DNA of 64,000 bases from Timema cristinae (Eukaryota > Arthropoda > Insecta > Phasmatodea > Timematidae): NCBI GenBank assembly GCA_039000515.1, contig JBCFYV010000012.1, positions 42,472,355 to 42,536,354 of the forward strand, given 5' to 3'. The translations under genes were made by a program, and so were the position numbers. This document shows positions 1 through 12,289 of this stretch, one piece after another (the stretch's first letter is position 1; each line of letters begins with the position of its first letter). Below the pieces are notes generated by a model. The model did no database searches, was not told where the DNA came from, and saw nothing but the letters and a program-made list of their open reading frames with translations.

Positions 1-2290
1 TTGTACAGTGTCAGACCATTCCTTGTAAATAAGGCGTTACGCCTGTTAAGCAGTGGGCCTAGGATTAAAAGCCTTTTCCTTGCCTTGTTAGGTCTTTAAA
101 TTAATTGTAGACGCCAGGTCATTTTGGTGTCCATCGTAAGTCCCAGATACTTAACACTGTTCGCCCATCTGATCTGCTCTCCGAACAGCTGGAGTGGGGC
201 TGAACTGAATAACTTTCTTTTACATGTAAAGAGCACTTCTGTACTATTTTTCACGTTAATACTTGTCCTCCAGGTGGTCAGCCACGCCTCCAACTTTGTC
301 AGTTGTGTCTGGAGTCGCCTCTCTAGCATTTGCCATAGCCATGACTCCACTACTAGAGCCATGCCATTCGCATACGTTGCCAACTTTGTGTTTGGGGGTT
401 TAGGAATATCGTTAACATACAGATTGAAGATTACTAGGTCCACGGGGGAAATATGCGGCACTCAAGCCCGGATGCTTCTGATTTGGGAAGTGGCGTTCCC
501 AAAGGTTGGGGAGAAGGTGTGATGGGGTAGATAATATTGTACAACCTTAACTAGGTAGAATGGTAGGTTCAGGAAGAGGAGTTTTAAAAGTATATCTTCG
601 TACCACACGTTGTGAAAGGCCTTTGCCACGTCGAGAAAGACAGAACCAGTCAGCCAGGTGATATTAAAGTTCTTCATGAACTGCTCCACGAGTCGGGTGA
701 ATTATTGAGACGTACCTTGTCCCACCCGAAAGCTGAATTGCTCGTCCATAAAGATGCCTACCTCGTGAACATGTCGGGTCAATCTCATCAGTAGAATTCT
801 TTTGAACAACTTGCTCAAACAGTCAAGCAAGCTGATCGGTCAGTAAGATAAAGTTAGGGCCAGGTCCTTAACCGGTTTATGAAAGCAGAGGACGTTGGCG
901 TCTTCCAGAGCTCAGGGAATTGACTCAGGAGCATGATGGGGTTAAATAACTCCACAAAGAAGTTATTCGTCTCAGAGGGCAGCTTTCTGAGGACTGCGTA
1001 ATTGATATCGTCGTGTCCGGGGACATTTTTTAGTCTAAGAGCGGCTAATGCCAACGACATTTCTTTCACCTCTGTAGGTTCAGGTTCATCAAAGGGTCTG
1101 TACGAGACCAAACCGATAACCTGAGCCACGTGCGCAATGTTAATAGGGTCTTACGGGTCTTCAGTCGGTACAAATTGTGCCTCTAAGTGCTCAGCGAGAG
1201 CATTGGCCTTTTTCTGGTCGTAGTTGGCCACCCCATTACGACTTACAATAGGTGGTCCTGGTGCGGGGACCTGCATCAAGTTCCTCGTCTTGCACCACAG
1301 GGACCAGTCCTGTACACACAGGCTCTCAATCTTGTCCTCCCAGACACTGTTCTAGTATTCTTGGACCATCTCGTGAACCACATGGACTTTTTGGCTTCAG
1401 GCCTTGTCTATCGGGTCCCTCGATATTTTCCAGCTTCCTCAGCCTTTTTTTTTTCCCGGACGCGCCTGAGGATAGAATCAGACAGAGAAGCCTGTGGTGC
1501 CCGCTTAAGACGGTCCCTCAGCGTTGAAGTTTTGTGCGACCTCTTGATGATGGAAGTTATTGGTCCCAACCTCTCTATCAACACATTCGTGGACCTGTCC
1601 CAGTCAGTGAGATTAAGGTCGGGCTATTTGAGGTGTCTATGAAGAATAATGCGCGTCCCAGGTTCACAAGAACGGTATTGTGATCCGAGTCTATCTCACT
1701 AGACACTTTAGCACTAACCACCTTCTGATCCTTCTGGAGACGACAACAAAGTTGAGGACGTCCGGGAAATCAAGGGGATTGTGAGGGAAGTTGGTGGGGT
1801 TGGGAGGGCGGAGACCACCAAGCCATGTAGATCTATGACGTTGCGGATCAATCCACTCGAGCGCACATAATATTAGAGCCTCATGAAGTGTGCTTAGCTT
1901 TGAAGTCACCACCGATCAAAACAGGCGTGATACCTCGAAGCAGCACTTCCATGTCAGCCCTCGTAGCCCGGTCAAACCAGCAGTAGGGAGGGAAGTAGAT
2001 GGAAATGAGAAGCACTCAACTGGTAGAAGTCACCAGTTGGATAGCTGTTGCTTCCATGTTTGTTCCCAGTGGACCCAGGCGTTTTATACAAGTTGAGCTG
2101 ACGATCAAGGGGCGTGTGGGTGTCATATACACTTCTCAGCGTTGGTAGAGCACGTAGGCACCTGTAAATGGTGAGCCGTGTTCAAATCCACTCAGTACAC
2201 TAGTTGGTCTTGTTGAGAATGGAGTTGAATGGAGGTCAGTTCGTGGAACTCTTCCCACGGAGACATTCTCACCAGGCGATGTTTCCCGAG
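1..2290 (-). pseudogene. jockey-type non-LTR retrotransposon ORF2 relic (endonuclease plus reverse transcriptase)
   Basis: Read on the minus strand, this is a decayed ORF2 of a jockey-like LINE, which would encode an AP-like endonuclease (EN) and a reverse transcriptase (RT). EN pieces run from about 2290 down to 1640: EATAIQLVTSTS, then ISIYFPPYCWFDRATRAD, then LIGGDFKAKHTS followed by a stop where Trp is expected and then GSN (about 1915-1875), and SDHNTVLV (about 1690). RT pieces follow: KNVPGHDDINYAVLRKLP (about 1040), VFLDVAKAFHNVWYEDIL (about 640), and the catalytic box, which reads YANG instead of YADD at 363-374. The thumb-like LLNRRNALFTRNGL lies at the window edge, so the element continues to the left. 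Many stops and frameshifts separate these blocks, so it cannot be active. Motif order and spelling are seen directly; assignment to the jockey clade is from family knowledge. Confidence 0.88.
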
Positions 2291-3094
2291 GCGTGGTATG
2301 TAACAAATATGTTATAAATTAACAATATAATTTGTACATGTATATAATTTTATATTATATATATATAATATATCTTACTATGGGATGTCATTTTCTTTAG
2401 ATGGTGTAGTTTGTACGGCCAAGGACTGCTGAGCCCACTACACCCATTTTTCCCAAACGCAAAAAAGGGCTACAGTTTTTATACATTTTCCTTTTCTCAT
2501 ACCTAGCTTTTAGACATAGTTGACTACAGCTACGTGGCGCACTATAAAATTAAATGATAATCAACCGAGCCTGATGAGTTTCTTATTTAACTTAACCTTT
2601 GTCATTTCACCTGTCTGTTTTTCCTGATGTCTGGATGTCTTTAATATGCGTAAACGTTAAAATGAATTAACCTATATTTACGAAATTTGGCAATAATATT
2701 ATTTAAACCTAGTCTGAACAACGTATCCGCTGTTCATATATTTTCAATCTTACTATACATTTCAATATGATAACTGCTCAAATGGTTTTGCGATTAGCTC
2801 ATATTAATTAATTTTAATTTATAATTCTAAGAAATGGATAGATAAAGCTAACTAGATAGTATTATATTTAAATTCTGACATGAAAATCGCGAATGACGTC
2901 TTAAACCACTTGAACAATGTTTATTATCAATAAATATAATGTATTATTGAATATTTCATTAATTTTTCTTTCTAAACTAATCAACATGGGAAAATTTCAA
3001 ATTCAAATCAAAGGAGAAATTATAGCAAATATTTTATCTATAATTCAAAGGAGATATGTTAAGAGTATAATCATGATAATAACTTGGATGGAAT
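2291..3094. other. AT-rich spacer with no recognisable gene
   Basis: This stretch is AT-rich and includes a short (TA)-rich run near 2340-2375. Open frames are short and low in complexity. I see no splice-bounded exon, transposon motif or RNA gene. Confidence 0.6.
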
Positions 3095-3346
3095 CCACCT
3101 CAGCAGCGTTGTTAGGTAACGCACCGGTTTCGTGTTGATCTAGACTGCCCAGGTCGGGGAAATTGAGGTTCAAATTTTGCTCGGGTGAACTGGGGGTGGT
3201 TTTTCCTAAACGGTTTTCCACTCACCCTCCATGTGAATGTGGGTTCACTTCCTATAAATTCAAGCTTCCCGATTCCTAGCCCACTAGCGTAATTAGTACT
3301 TAAACGTATAACCCGAACGGGTAGTAAGACGCGGTACTAAATAAAA
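3095..3346 (+). repeat. SINE1 copy
   Basis: A tRNA-derived SINE. The B-box-like GAGGTTCAAAT lies near 3164, followed by the family body (GGGTGGTTTTTCC, then CACTCACCCTCCATG) and the conserved tail ATAACCCGAACGGGTAGT ending around 3346. The head (GTTAGGTAACGCACCGG) is slightly diverged. Confidence 0.85.
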
Positions 3347-3865
3347 ATTTGTACAGAGTGGGGTCTACTATTCACAGAACTACAAGTAACGAGTGAGTTG
3401 GGGTTTCTATCAAGTATTCATAAGATAAATGTTACTGAGATCTAAATTTTTTACTAATTGAAAAAAGAATTGAAGAAATAAAATGTATATCACTAACACA
3501 CCCGCTGCCACACATATGAAAGTTAATTAAAATCCAACCCCTTGTGGGTGAGGAGTTGATGGAAAATTAAGGTCGACTAAAGTTGAGTCTCACCGCCATC
3601 ATGTGGCATAGTTTCCAGTATTATTGGTGAGAGCAACGAACACATGGCTTTTGTTTCTATTACGCAAGAAATAAAAGGGGAAATTATTCTCGTATATGAA
3701 AATTAACTTGATATGGTCACAGTAAAAAAAAAATTAATTCAGACTAGATTTTGCTCCACTGAGATTTTTTAGATCATTAACATACAACGTGTAAAAAAGT
3801 GACGATCATTTAAATATTTAAAGGCAGCAATTTAAAAAAGTACCTGAACCTGATGGTATGCGAGT

Positions 3866-4072
3866 GAAAGCGTCTGTGGCGTCTAGTCTGGTTTGCCAGT
3901 GATAGGGATGTTGGGGATCAAGTCCCGGGTGTTTGTATTGAGCATAGTGTTTTCTAAATGTGTTACGCTCTTTCTTTAAGAAAATGGGAATACACTTATT
4001 ATAAACTTTACCCTCGCTATTCCTTCCTCGTTAGCTTAAACACTAGATTCACCTGGATGGGTAGTTAGAAGC
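3866..4072 (+). repeat. degraded SINE1-like copy
   Basis: The head GTCTGTGGCGTCTAG and the B-box-like GGATCAAGTCCCGGGTG are readable. The tail is decayed to CTGGATGGGTAGTTAGAAGC. The spacing of head, B box and tail agrees with SINE1, but identity is low. Confidence 0.6.
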
Positions 4073-4329
4073 AAAGTTTAACAAATAAAAAATATTTTGT
4101 GATATTTCATGTTTGGTGTAGACCTATATAAAGTTTTATCGGAGGTAAAAGTGTATCATCAACTTTGAATCAATTTCTAATGAACCATTCAAACCATATA
4201 CTAGCTCTACCCTGTTTTATTTTGAACATGGTGATGATTAGAATTTTAACAAAGCCTCCAGGATTATAGGAAAAATCTCACAGAAGTGGCTGGACATATG
4301 TTGCCTTAAAAACAGCCGCCAAGACAAAT

Positions 4330-4660
4330 AGAGTCCGTATTCAAGACCCAAATATTTAACACACAACTTATAAATTATCCTAATGATGTTCGTATCCAAA
4401 ACCCCAAGTTCTAAACACAGCTTACAATTACTAGCCTAATGAAGTTCGTATCCAAAACCCCAAGCTATAATCTCAGCTAACAATTATTATCGTAATCATG
4501 TTAGTATCTATAACCCCACGTTCTAAACAAAACTTACAAATATTATAATCATATCCACATCCAAAGCCTCACGTTCTAAACACATTTATGTACTAGCCTA
4601 GTTATGCCAGCATCCAAGACCCCACGTTTTAAAAACAAAACTTACAAACTAGCCTAGAGT
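4330..4660 (+). repeat. tandem repeat, about 56-bp unit, six diverged copies
   Basis: The phrase GTATCCAAAACCCCAAGTTC and its variants recur at about 4337, 4392, 4448, 4504, 4557 and 4610, so the unit is 54-56 bp. Copies differ by substitutions and small indels. No open frame is kept through the array. It ends just before the piggyBac element. Confidence 0.8.
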
Positions 4661-5302
4661 TGCACGAAACAAACAATTAACTACATTATCACGAATTTAA
4701 ATTCAAGCAAAGTAGATTGACCTCATAAACATATTATTTTAGAAACATTTAAAGATCAAACCCAAGTAAATGAACTGAGCAGTGATTAATAAAAATCCAA
4801 CCTTAAAACTTTATGCTTTATAAAATAATACATTTAACCCGGGAAAGGTAACCTGAGTCATATAGACTCATCTGTGAGGGTAGTGGGGATGGTATTCGGA
4901 GTGGGGGCCGCCAACCTGTACCAGGCTCAAGGTCCTCTACAAGCAGTCGACAAGCAGTCGATTTACTGGCAGCTGACGCGGTGGGAAGGTCTCTGACTAC
5001 TCCTCAAACAAGGTAATGTTTTTTCGTCTAATACTCAGTGAGTCAAATTGACGCATGGTTGCCACTGCATGTAAAATCTATGTGAGTCATTTTGTTCATG
5101 GTTGCCGATAAGAATCGAAAACTGTGTGAGTCATTTCGTTCATGGTTACCGATAATAGCATAAGTTTTTGTAGCGAATTTTAATTCTTCCTAGACCTGCC
5201 ATGCCTCTTTTTCTATCTCTCTCCAATCATGGTTTTCTAAACTATTATTGTAATTGCAAGGTATAAAGGACGATTTTTTTTATTTTTTTTTTAGAATTCT
5301 AG

Positions 5303-6031
5303 ATGGATACAAAAAGAATTATGACAGATGAAGAAATCAATGATATTCTTTTTACATTGGAATCGATGATGAAGGAGCTGAAGGTATTCTCGAAAATGTT
5401 ACCGATGAGGATTCTGATTCGGATTATGAACCAGTTGCAGAAGATCTTGTGGATGATGATGAGATAATTGACAATATATATCGAGAGGAACAGCTTCGAG
5501 ATGAGAAGAGCGAAAAACGAAAACCGGCCAAGAAGTCTAAAATAGGAGGCTCACGCTCAAAACCGACGTCATCTACTTCTAAGGAAATCCCTGTCTCTGG
5601 ATCGGTGACGGAAAATCGGGACTCAGTCACTTTAGTTGGAAAAATGGCTATGTTTGGTCGACACAACCAATCAATTCCTCAAAAGGGCAAACTAGGTCAA
5701 AAAATATTATTCATGTTGCGCCTGGACCACTAAACAATGCTCTGCTCGTTGAATCACCAATCGAATGTTTCAAAAAAATTTTCACAGATAATATATTAGA
5801 TATTATTCTTGAATATACAAACAAGGAAATTGAAACTCTAAGGGAAAAGTACAAGGTACCAAACAAAAGCACAATTGCAGCAATTACAAAAGAAGAACTT
5901 CTGGCATTATTTGGATCTCTTTATTATGCAGCAGCGATGAAAAATAATTACCTCCATACAGCCATCCTACACACCCTACTTTTTGTGGAGACAAAGCATC
6001 GGGCTATAATTAATTTTTTGTTACCAACCTA
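5303..6031 (+). pseudogene. piggyBac transposase, N-terminal part, frameshifted and truncated
   Basis: The reading frame starts at ATG 5303 (MDTKRIMTDEEINDIL), inside the piggyBac-type element. A frameshift near 5355 moves to another frame with an acidic stretch (DEDSDSDYEPVAEDL) and a basic stretch (EKRKPAKKSK). A second shift near 5645 restores GKNGYVWSTQPINSS, then NIIHVAPGPLNN, ECFKKIFTDNIL, LEYTNKEI and EELLALFGSLYYAAA. These are hallmark blocks of the piggyBac DDE domain N-terminal region (the conserved Trp segment and the helix before the first Asp). The frame ends at a stop about 6031, before any catalytic Asp block, because the middle of the gene is deleted. It is non-functional. Family assignment is firm; the deletion point is inferred. 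Confidence 0.9.
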
Positions 6032-6205
6032 AGACTTTTTTTGTAAATTATAAGACTGAAAGTAATCTATTTTTAGTTTTTTGTAGAGGACTTTACATTT
6101 ATTGGTGATAAGTTCGTTGTATCACCAACTAAGACTTGTTTGTAAATTGTAAGACTGAAAGTATATTTTTAGTTTTTGTAGAGGATTCACATTTATTTGC
6201 TGATA
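6020..6205 (+). repeat. direct duplication of about 90-100 bp inside the piggyBac 3' region
   Basis: The segment beginning TTGTTACCAACCTAAGAC, with TAAGACTGAAAGTA and TTTTTAGTTTTTTGTAGAGGA, is repeated from about 6118 with small changes (ATCACCAACTAAGAC). It is probably a local tandem duplication in the 3' untranslated part of the element. Confidence 0.7.
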
Positions 6206-6422
6206 GTCGTAAATTGTATATATGAGTCGTTTTTAGTCGAAAAATTAGTTTGTAAAGTGTTTATTGTTAATTTTATACTTGTGACGATTTTTTTTTGAAT
6301 AAATAAAACTGTTTATTAAACCAATACAGGTTTTGTTTATAGTAAAATGTCAGAGTGAGTCGAAATGACTCATGGTTACCTACCACCTATTGCAAAGCAA
6401 GGTTACCTTTCCCGGGTTTTAA

Positions 6423-7284
6423 AAACCAAATTCATTGATAGGCCCAGAATTAAATTTTATAAATTAGACTTAACACATTTCTAAAGCAATAATTTATAAT
6501 AGTTTTTATTTAAAAGAAATATTTTTTATAAACACTTCCTACTATCTGTGAGGGATATATATTTTTGGTTGGTGTATGAGCGAGGGAGTCTATTGGCCTA
6601 ATCCATATAAAGTGTATCCGGATTATCGTGTGGAACAAGTGAGCAACTATAAAGGAAAACCACTCTGAGTACATATGTACATAATTTGTACACCACCTCC
6701 TCCATCTAAAATAAATAAATTTTAATGAAATATTAAAATTAGATAATACATAAAATTAATAACTTAACATTGGATCAAATTACTAAGTAAGTAAGGAGAA
6801 GCAATATAAATTATATTATCCGATTAGTTTAGTTATGTTTTGGTTCATTTCTTTATTTCAAAAAAGCTTATTTCCAAATAAATTTATTTTGCTGTTGGTT
6901 TATTCATGAGTTTATAAAATATAAAATAAAGTTATTTGAGGATCTATCCATAGTTTATCTGTGATCAGTGTGTATAAATAATGTCTATTTGCTAATACTA
7001 GAACGTATTTCCTCGTTAATTTTAGGCTCTTGCCAAATCCTCTATGAATTTTAAAAATAGAGAATACTTAGCTCATTCATCCTGTGACGTCATTTAATCA
7101 ATGACCGGCTCAAATGAGGACTTTGTTGTCTATACATAAAGACTAATTTTCATTTACTATAATAATTCCTCTCGGGCGGATATATAAACTATTCAATGCA
7201 CTTCCCGGTGTTTTGTTAAATTAAACGACCTAGATGGTAATATTTCTACAGACAAACTAAAATATCACTGCTTCTATTATTTTA
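6423..7284. other. AT-rich spacer, nothing recognised
   Basis: AT-rich, with short open frames only. No transposon end, exon or RNA gene could be supported. Confidence 0.55.
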
Positions 7285-7289
7285 ACATT

Positions 7290-8290
7290 CTCTCGACACT
7301 TAGGAGAGAAAGTATTGTGATCGTCAAACAATCGAACTCGATATTTTGGATTTTGATAAATGTCGACGTCAAATGATCCTCTGGAAACAAAAAAGTGGTT
7401 GTCACATTGACGTTTTTTGTCTGTGCCTCGGACTAGAGGTAAAAATATTTTACAAATCGAGCTAATTCTTGGTATCTGGGGTTCTTTTAAGATCGCCTTG
7501 AAGGGATTTGGGAGTTATATGTCTAGCCATAATATTAAGGGTAGTTTACTGAATATCAAAAAGAGAATAAATCTCTTTCTTAAATTTTACTATAACAATT
7601 TTGATTAAATTTTATATCTAGACACTGTTTAGTATTATAAACAAGATGAAAAACTCTCATATTCTCATGAAAATGACTTTGAGGGTAATTTACACATGGG
7701 AAATGTTTCTATTTTTATATTTTTTCAGTAACTATTCGAGATACAAAATAACATATAATTGTAAAATTTTAGCAATGTTAATGGTAAAAATCGTTTATTT
7801 GAAATTTATTTTTACCAAACCAATAATTTCTGAGCCATAAGAAAATATTCTTTACTTTTTATTCAGGTCTTAGGAAACAAATGTAATTCTTATGCTCTTT
7901 GGTTGAAAAACATGTTTAACTATCCTCAACTCTTCCGGTACGGTGTTAGTAGTTCATAATGCCATAAAGTATTTAAGTAACAGTGTATATTATCTCATTT
8001 ATGATCTTTTGTGTAATTTTTACGCAAAAATGTTTATACCTAGTATCTCGTTTCACAATCTTATGAGATTTTAGTAAATGTATATTTTAAGATGGTTCTT
8101 AGTTCCTAGTCCATAAATCAATTAAGTAACAGTGTATATTACTTCATTTATGATCTTTGGTGAACTGTTTCTGCAACAATGTTATGCCTACTATTTCGTT
8201 TCATAAATCTCAAAAGTTTTTAGTAAATGTCTATTTTAAGATAAAAGTAAGAGAATTTCTTTGCGGTTCACCGCACCATTTATTTGTTAA
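7290..8290 (+). repeat. dispersed repeat R1, near full-length copy
   Basis: This is a member of an AT-rich dispersed family found several times in the window. It starts with GAGAGAAAGTATTGTGATCG, continues with a block around ATTTTGATAAATGTCGACGT, a GTCTGTGCCTCGGACTAGAG block and CTTGGTATCTGGGGTTC. It ends near GAATTTCTTTGCGGTTCACC, with a small palindrome GCGGTTCACCGC. It has no sustained coding frame. Within it, about 7960-8098 and 8106-8243 form an imperfect direct duplication of about 140 bp. The superfamily is unknown; a non-autonomous element is the simplest reading. Confidence 0.7.
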
Positions 8291-8559
8291 TGCAAGTGAT
8301 CATTAATTCCGTTTTGTTTACAATAATCTAACTTATAATAGTTAAATAAATATCGTTGTAAGTAGTTATGTTTCTTAGCTGAATCAATGGAATTCGTGAT
8401 TGTGCTTCATTATATTACAACAAACCTGATGGTGTATGACTTGATAATTTTCTTTATAAATAGACATTTGATGCAACTTTTAGAATATTATTAATTTGAT
8501 TTATTTATGTTATTACTGTGTATCCTATCTAAAGACAAGACGATTGCTTCCTTGTCGAA

Positions 8560-8960
8560 ATTGAGTCATCTTGTATGTCCTACCATCAGATTAAATTTGG
8601 TGTCCTGAAACTTCATCTTATTTCCTTCTTTGAAATCACCAATCAGTCACTTTTCTGGTCTTCCTGGTCCCTTCCTTCTTCCAATTTTTCTCTATTACAT
8701 CACTCAATAAACAATTTCTTCTCAAAATGTGACCCATCTATTTGTCCCTTCTTGATGTTGATACCTGCATAGTCATTCTCTTTCCGTTTACTTTTCTTAT
8801 AAACTTTTTATTAGTCACACGATCTGACCAAAATATCCTCTTTAATCACCTCCAAAACCAAATATCTTGGATTTACCAATATTACTCCTCCCTTTCCTCA
8901 GAATCATGTCTCATTTACATATAAAGTATTGTTCCATATTCAACAACTTACTAGTCTCTT
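8560..8960 (-). pseudogene. LINE ORF2 C-terminal relic
   Basis: On the minus strand the frame reads FWSDRVTNKKFIRKVNGKRM near 8830-8770. It is followed, after a shift, by GHILRRNCLLSDVIEKNWKK and EGTRKTRKVTDW near 8740-8650, ending in stops. This order (W.DRVTN, then a GHILRR block, then an RGRPR-like basic stretch, then DW) is typical of the region after the reverse transcriptase in many arthropod LINEs of the RTE/CR1/jockey type. Only about 130 codons can be recognised, and no RT catalytic box is present, so the copy is truncated. It is a dead fragment. The exact clade cannot be fixed from this piece. Confidence 0.75.
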
Positions 8961-10838
8961 CCTCACCCCATGTTTTTTAGAAAATACAAACACATTTTTT
9001 TTTCAGTCAGCATTGATGATATTTTAATATATCAATTATTTGATTGGTAGGCCTATTGATAATATCTATCAAAGGTATAAGGTGCATAAAGTATATAATA
9101 TGACTTGACTTAAGAATATGTGAAGTTAAATATAAAAACAATTCCAATCTCTCAGATGTGTTCGTTAGTAAGAAAATTGTGATATAATTTATTGTGTGAT
9201 GACAAATCATATATTATTAGCCCGAGCATCTGAATACCTCTTCTGATAACTAGACTCTTTTCAAGCGCATCATAATATCACAAAGAACACATTTTCTATA
9301 ACTCCTCACACATATTGCATCTATTCTCTCTCTTTAGCTATTAAGAATAATTAACGCTTTATTAGAGCCCACTCCAAGAATGCTTTGAAAATAGTATCAA
9401 CAAATTCCTGCCATTAAAAAATATTTTAATCATACGCTTGCTCAACTTCTGTGGATGGAGTCCCGGTTATTGATGTAAGGGAACATGTAGACTTACCGTT
9501 TGAATGTATGCAAGAAATAAATGTATTATCAATATTTATATAATTACTTACTAATATTCATAGTGTTGTAAACATATTTTTAACAGTACTGCTATCTTAA
9601 GGATTATTAGATATATCCTATGTGCACATATGATACATCTGATATGGGCTATGAATGTGTATGTTTATGCATGTTTTATTTTTCTCTTCTCTTTTAGTAT
9701 AGCTTTTTAATCCATTCAAATTTTAATATGTCATAAATACAGTCAAATATGTAAATATCTGAATGTCTGGTGATTAAATTTTCTTATTTGTTAAATAAGC
9801 ATAGATTTTAAATGTTATATTAATAGTATATTATTATAATTATGATTATACATTATAAATAAATGTTTAAGAGTAATAAAAGGAAATGGACTTATCTTCA
9901 CCCAAATTAAAGTGCATAAGTGATTGATATTTTGTAAGAAGTTATATTAATTTTCACATTGGCATGTAGATGTTTTTTATCTGTGTCTGTATATACGTAT
10001 CTAATGTAACAATTTTAGTATTAATCAGAAAATATACAATTTATCAAAATAGTAATATTTAATGAACACATCCTTAGCCAAATAAATCTAAAAACACAAG
10101 CTCAAAAACTGAATAATAAAAAAATAGAAGACACCCAGACTGTCAGCCGTCAATTTATCATAATATAAAATACGACACCAATATTGTATATATTTTAATT
10201 ATCAACATTTACGAAAAGCAATTACTCAATTTGTCCTTGACAAGTGTTTATTTTGTTGTAAAACAAAAATTACACATAGTTTATAAAAGCTCATTTCCAA
10301 ATGTGTGTAATACTACAACTAATTGTAAAACATATATAACTATTAGTGGTATTAATGGATTGTAAATTTGCATTAATAAGTGGTAATAATTGATTATACC
10401 ATTGTGGTTTATAAATTACAGTAAACTGACAGCCTAATGGATACCAGAGGATTTAAACTAGTAATTGACAAACATAATGTCCGTTCTTTATATTAAATTT
10501 ACTTGTTGAATTCTATAGTCTAAAACGAGCTATTAAAACGAGAGGTTGCCCCACGGAATACTAGTTTAAACAATATTGACCCCTTCTCTTTAAGTAGTTT
10601 ATAAGTTTGTTAGTTGCTTTATTAATAATTTTAATAATCTCATTTAGCTTATCCATATAGTCTATATGATATCTTAAATAATTAGAGTTTACTTTTCTAT
10701 TTATTAAGAGCTTTCAGCGAGTTAAAAAACTTAAAAATAGGAATGAAAAACAAAAAGCTCCATAATTTAGTAACAAAAGAGATTTATTGCTAAGGAAAAA
10801 AATAAAAACATGTGTTTTGAGTTTGACAGGAGATTGTT
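8961..10838. other. long AT-rich spacer
   Basis: Nearly 1.9 kb of AT-rich DNA. I checked both strands for conserved coding blocks, TIRs, SINE boxes and tRNA shapes and found none. It is plausibly intronic or intergenic. Confidence 0.5.
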
Positions 10839-11068
10839 TCAACCACATCAGTGGGTACGCAAGGAAAGGCCTTGTGTGGTTTTCAATTGAGGGGTGGTTG
10901 GTGTTAAAAATCAGACATGGTGTGCTGAGGGTGAATTTTCTAAATTGTTTCCCAATCCTCCATTCCCACAAATGCGGGTGTATTTTCTCTAAAATTCTAC
11001 CTTTTTAGTCCCTACTCTATTTGTGAAATTAGTATATACGCGTGATTAGTAAGACACGGTGCAAAAAT
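10839..11068 (+). repeat. degraded SINE1 copy
   Basis: The body block TCCATTCCCACAAATGCGGG and the tail GATTAGTAAGACACGGTGC match SINE1 in order and spacing. The tRNA-like head is heavily mutated (CACATCAGTGGGTACGCAAG). Confidence 0.65.
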
Positions 11069-12079
11069 TTAAAATACTTTCACAAATTTATCATCACTTG
11101 ACCAATATATTTTTACACTAGGCATATATTTTACACTACTATAAAGTGCTTTTATTCTTACCATCCTCATATTTTTTTGAACAAATAAAACTCAACATTT
11201 GGCATTTAGATTTTCTTTCTATTTGTTTCACGATAACTGCCAGATACGTTGACCAATTTTGACAAAAATTTGGCACGAGCACTCTTAGAATGTTCTTTAA
11301 TATTAAAAGCTAACGTTTTAAATCTCGTTAACAGCAGTTATTATTTCTACATATAATAAAACTCTAAATTAGTCCATACGCTCTATAAGTTTGTTTGTTT
11401 TTTCGTTTTTTCCGAAATACTAAAAAGGTCGGATTGAGATTGGACTTATTTTGTTGTATTCCTAAAAGCAGCTTAGGCAATACTCTCATACCATCATTCT
11501 ATATCATAAGGGAGCGAAGCTTTGTGGAAAAAACTGAATGTTAGCGTCTTACATTTGCGTTTTAAATATGAAACAATACAAAAATATTAACTTTAATTTA
11601 AATTTAAGTTTCTTTGACGAGTGATTTATAAAACTCAACAAACCTATTATAAAACTATTTGGCAGCAAGTCCTTTCAAGATATGTATTCAGTTATTTTAT
11701 GCATTCACATTAGAATGTAAATAATGTTTTATTTACAAATAAAAAATACCCATACTTGTGCTGCCATTTATCGTTTGATCTTTGATTTACATAGATAAGG
11801 CTAGGTTTATATTCATGTGTAGCTCTTAACTAATATTAAGCAAAGAAAAGTATAGCGTACAGTGCACAGTTCATGATAAGTATAAGACAGTTTACAATGA
11901 ACTGTAATTAACAAATTATAATAGTAGATAATGCATATATTTTATGGTTCATTACAACAGTGCTTCCACCTAATAGAGACAATCTTCACGTGCTTGCACT
12001 AGCGTATTAATTTTTTCTTAAGTAATTTTGATGGGTTTGCGTGTTGATTATATTTATTTGATAATAATTATCTAATTTC
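11069..12079. other. AT-rich spacer
   Basis: AT-rich sequence with no readable gene, transposon end or structured RNA. A short near-repeat of GAGCGAAGCTTTGTGG (about 11512) looks incidental. Confidence 0.5.
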
Positions 12080-12240
12080 TTGCTGCCATACAGGTCAAAA
12101 AAGTCAAAATCGAGATTTTGATGAATGTTGGCTTTTCATGACCATGAAAACAACTTTATAGGTTTTGGGGGATTATGAAACGTCAACACCCATCAACATC
12201 TTGGGTTGGATTTTTTTACGGGTGCAATACTTTACCTTTC
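12080..12240. repeat. two R1 head fragments in opposite orientation
   Basis: The plus-strand fragment AATCGAGATTTTGATGAATG (about 12110) is R1-like. It is immediately followed by a minus-strand R1 head (ATGAAACGTCAACACCCATC at 12176, ACGGGTGCAATACTTTACC to about 12240). Confidence 0.6.
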
Positions 12241-12289
12241 ATGTTCGAAATGTTTAATAATATACATAATTATATTTGCGTATAGCATG

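Larger units (their letters stand above)
4838..6416 (+). mobile_element. piggyBac-type DNA transposon, internally deleted
   Basis: The ends are a 16-bp perfect inverted repeat, CCCGGGAAAGGTAACC on the left (4838) and its complement on the right (ending 6416). A TTAA lies directly left at 4834-4837; on the right the nearest TTAA is offset by two bases (6419-6422). Inside is an N-terminal piggyBac transposase remnant. Subterminal repeats containing GTGAGTCA and ATGGTTRCC occur three times near 5037-5155 and once near 6354-6388. At about 1.58 kb it is shorter than a typical autonomous piggyBac element and lacks the DDD catalytic domain, so it could move only in trans. Confidence 0.9.
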
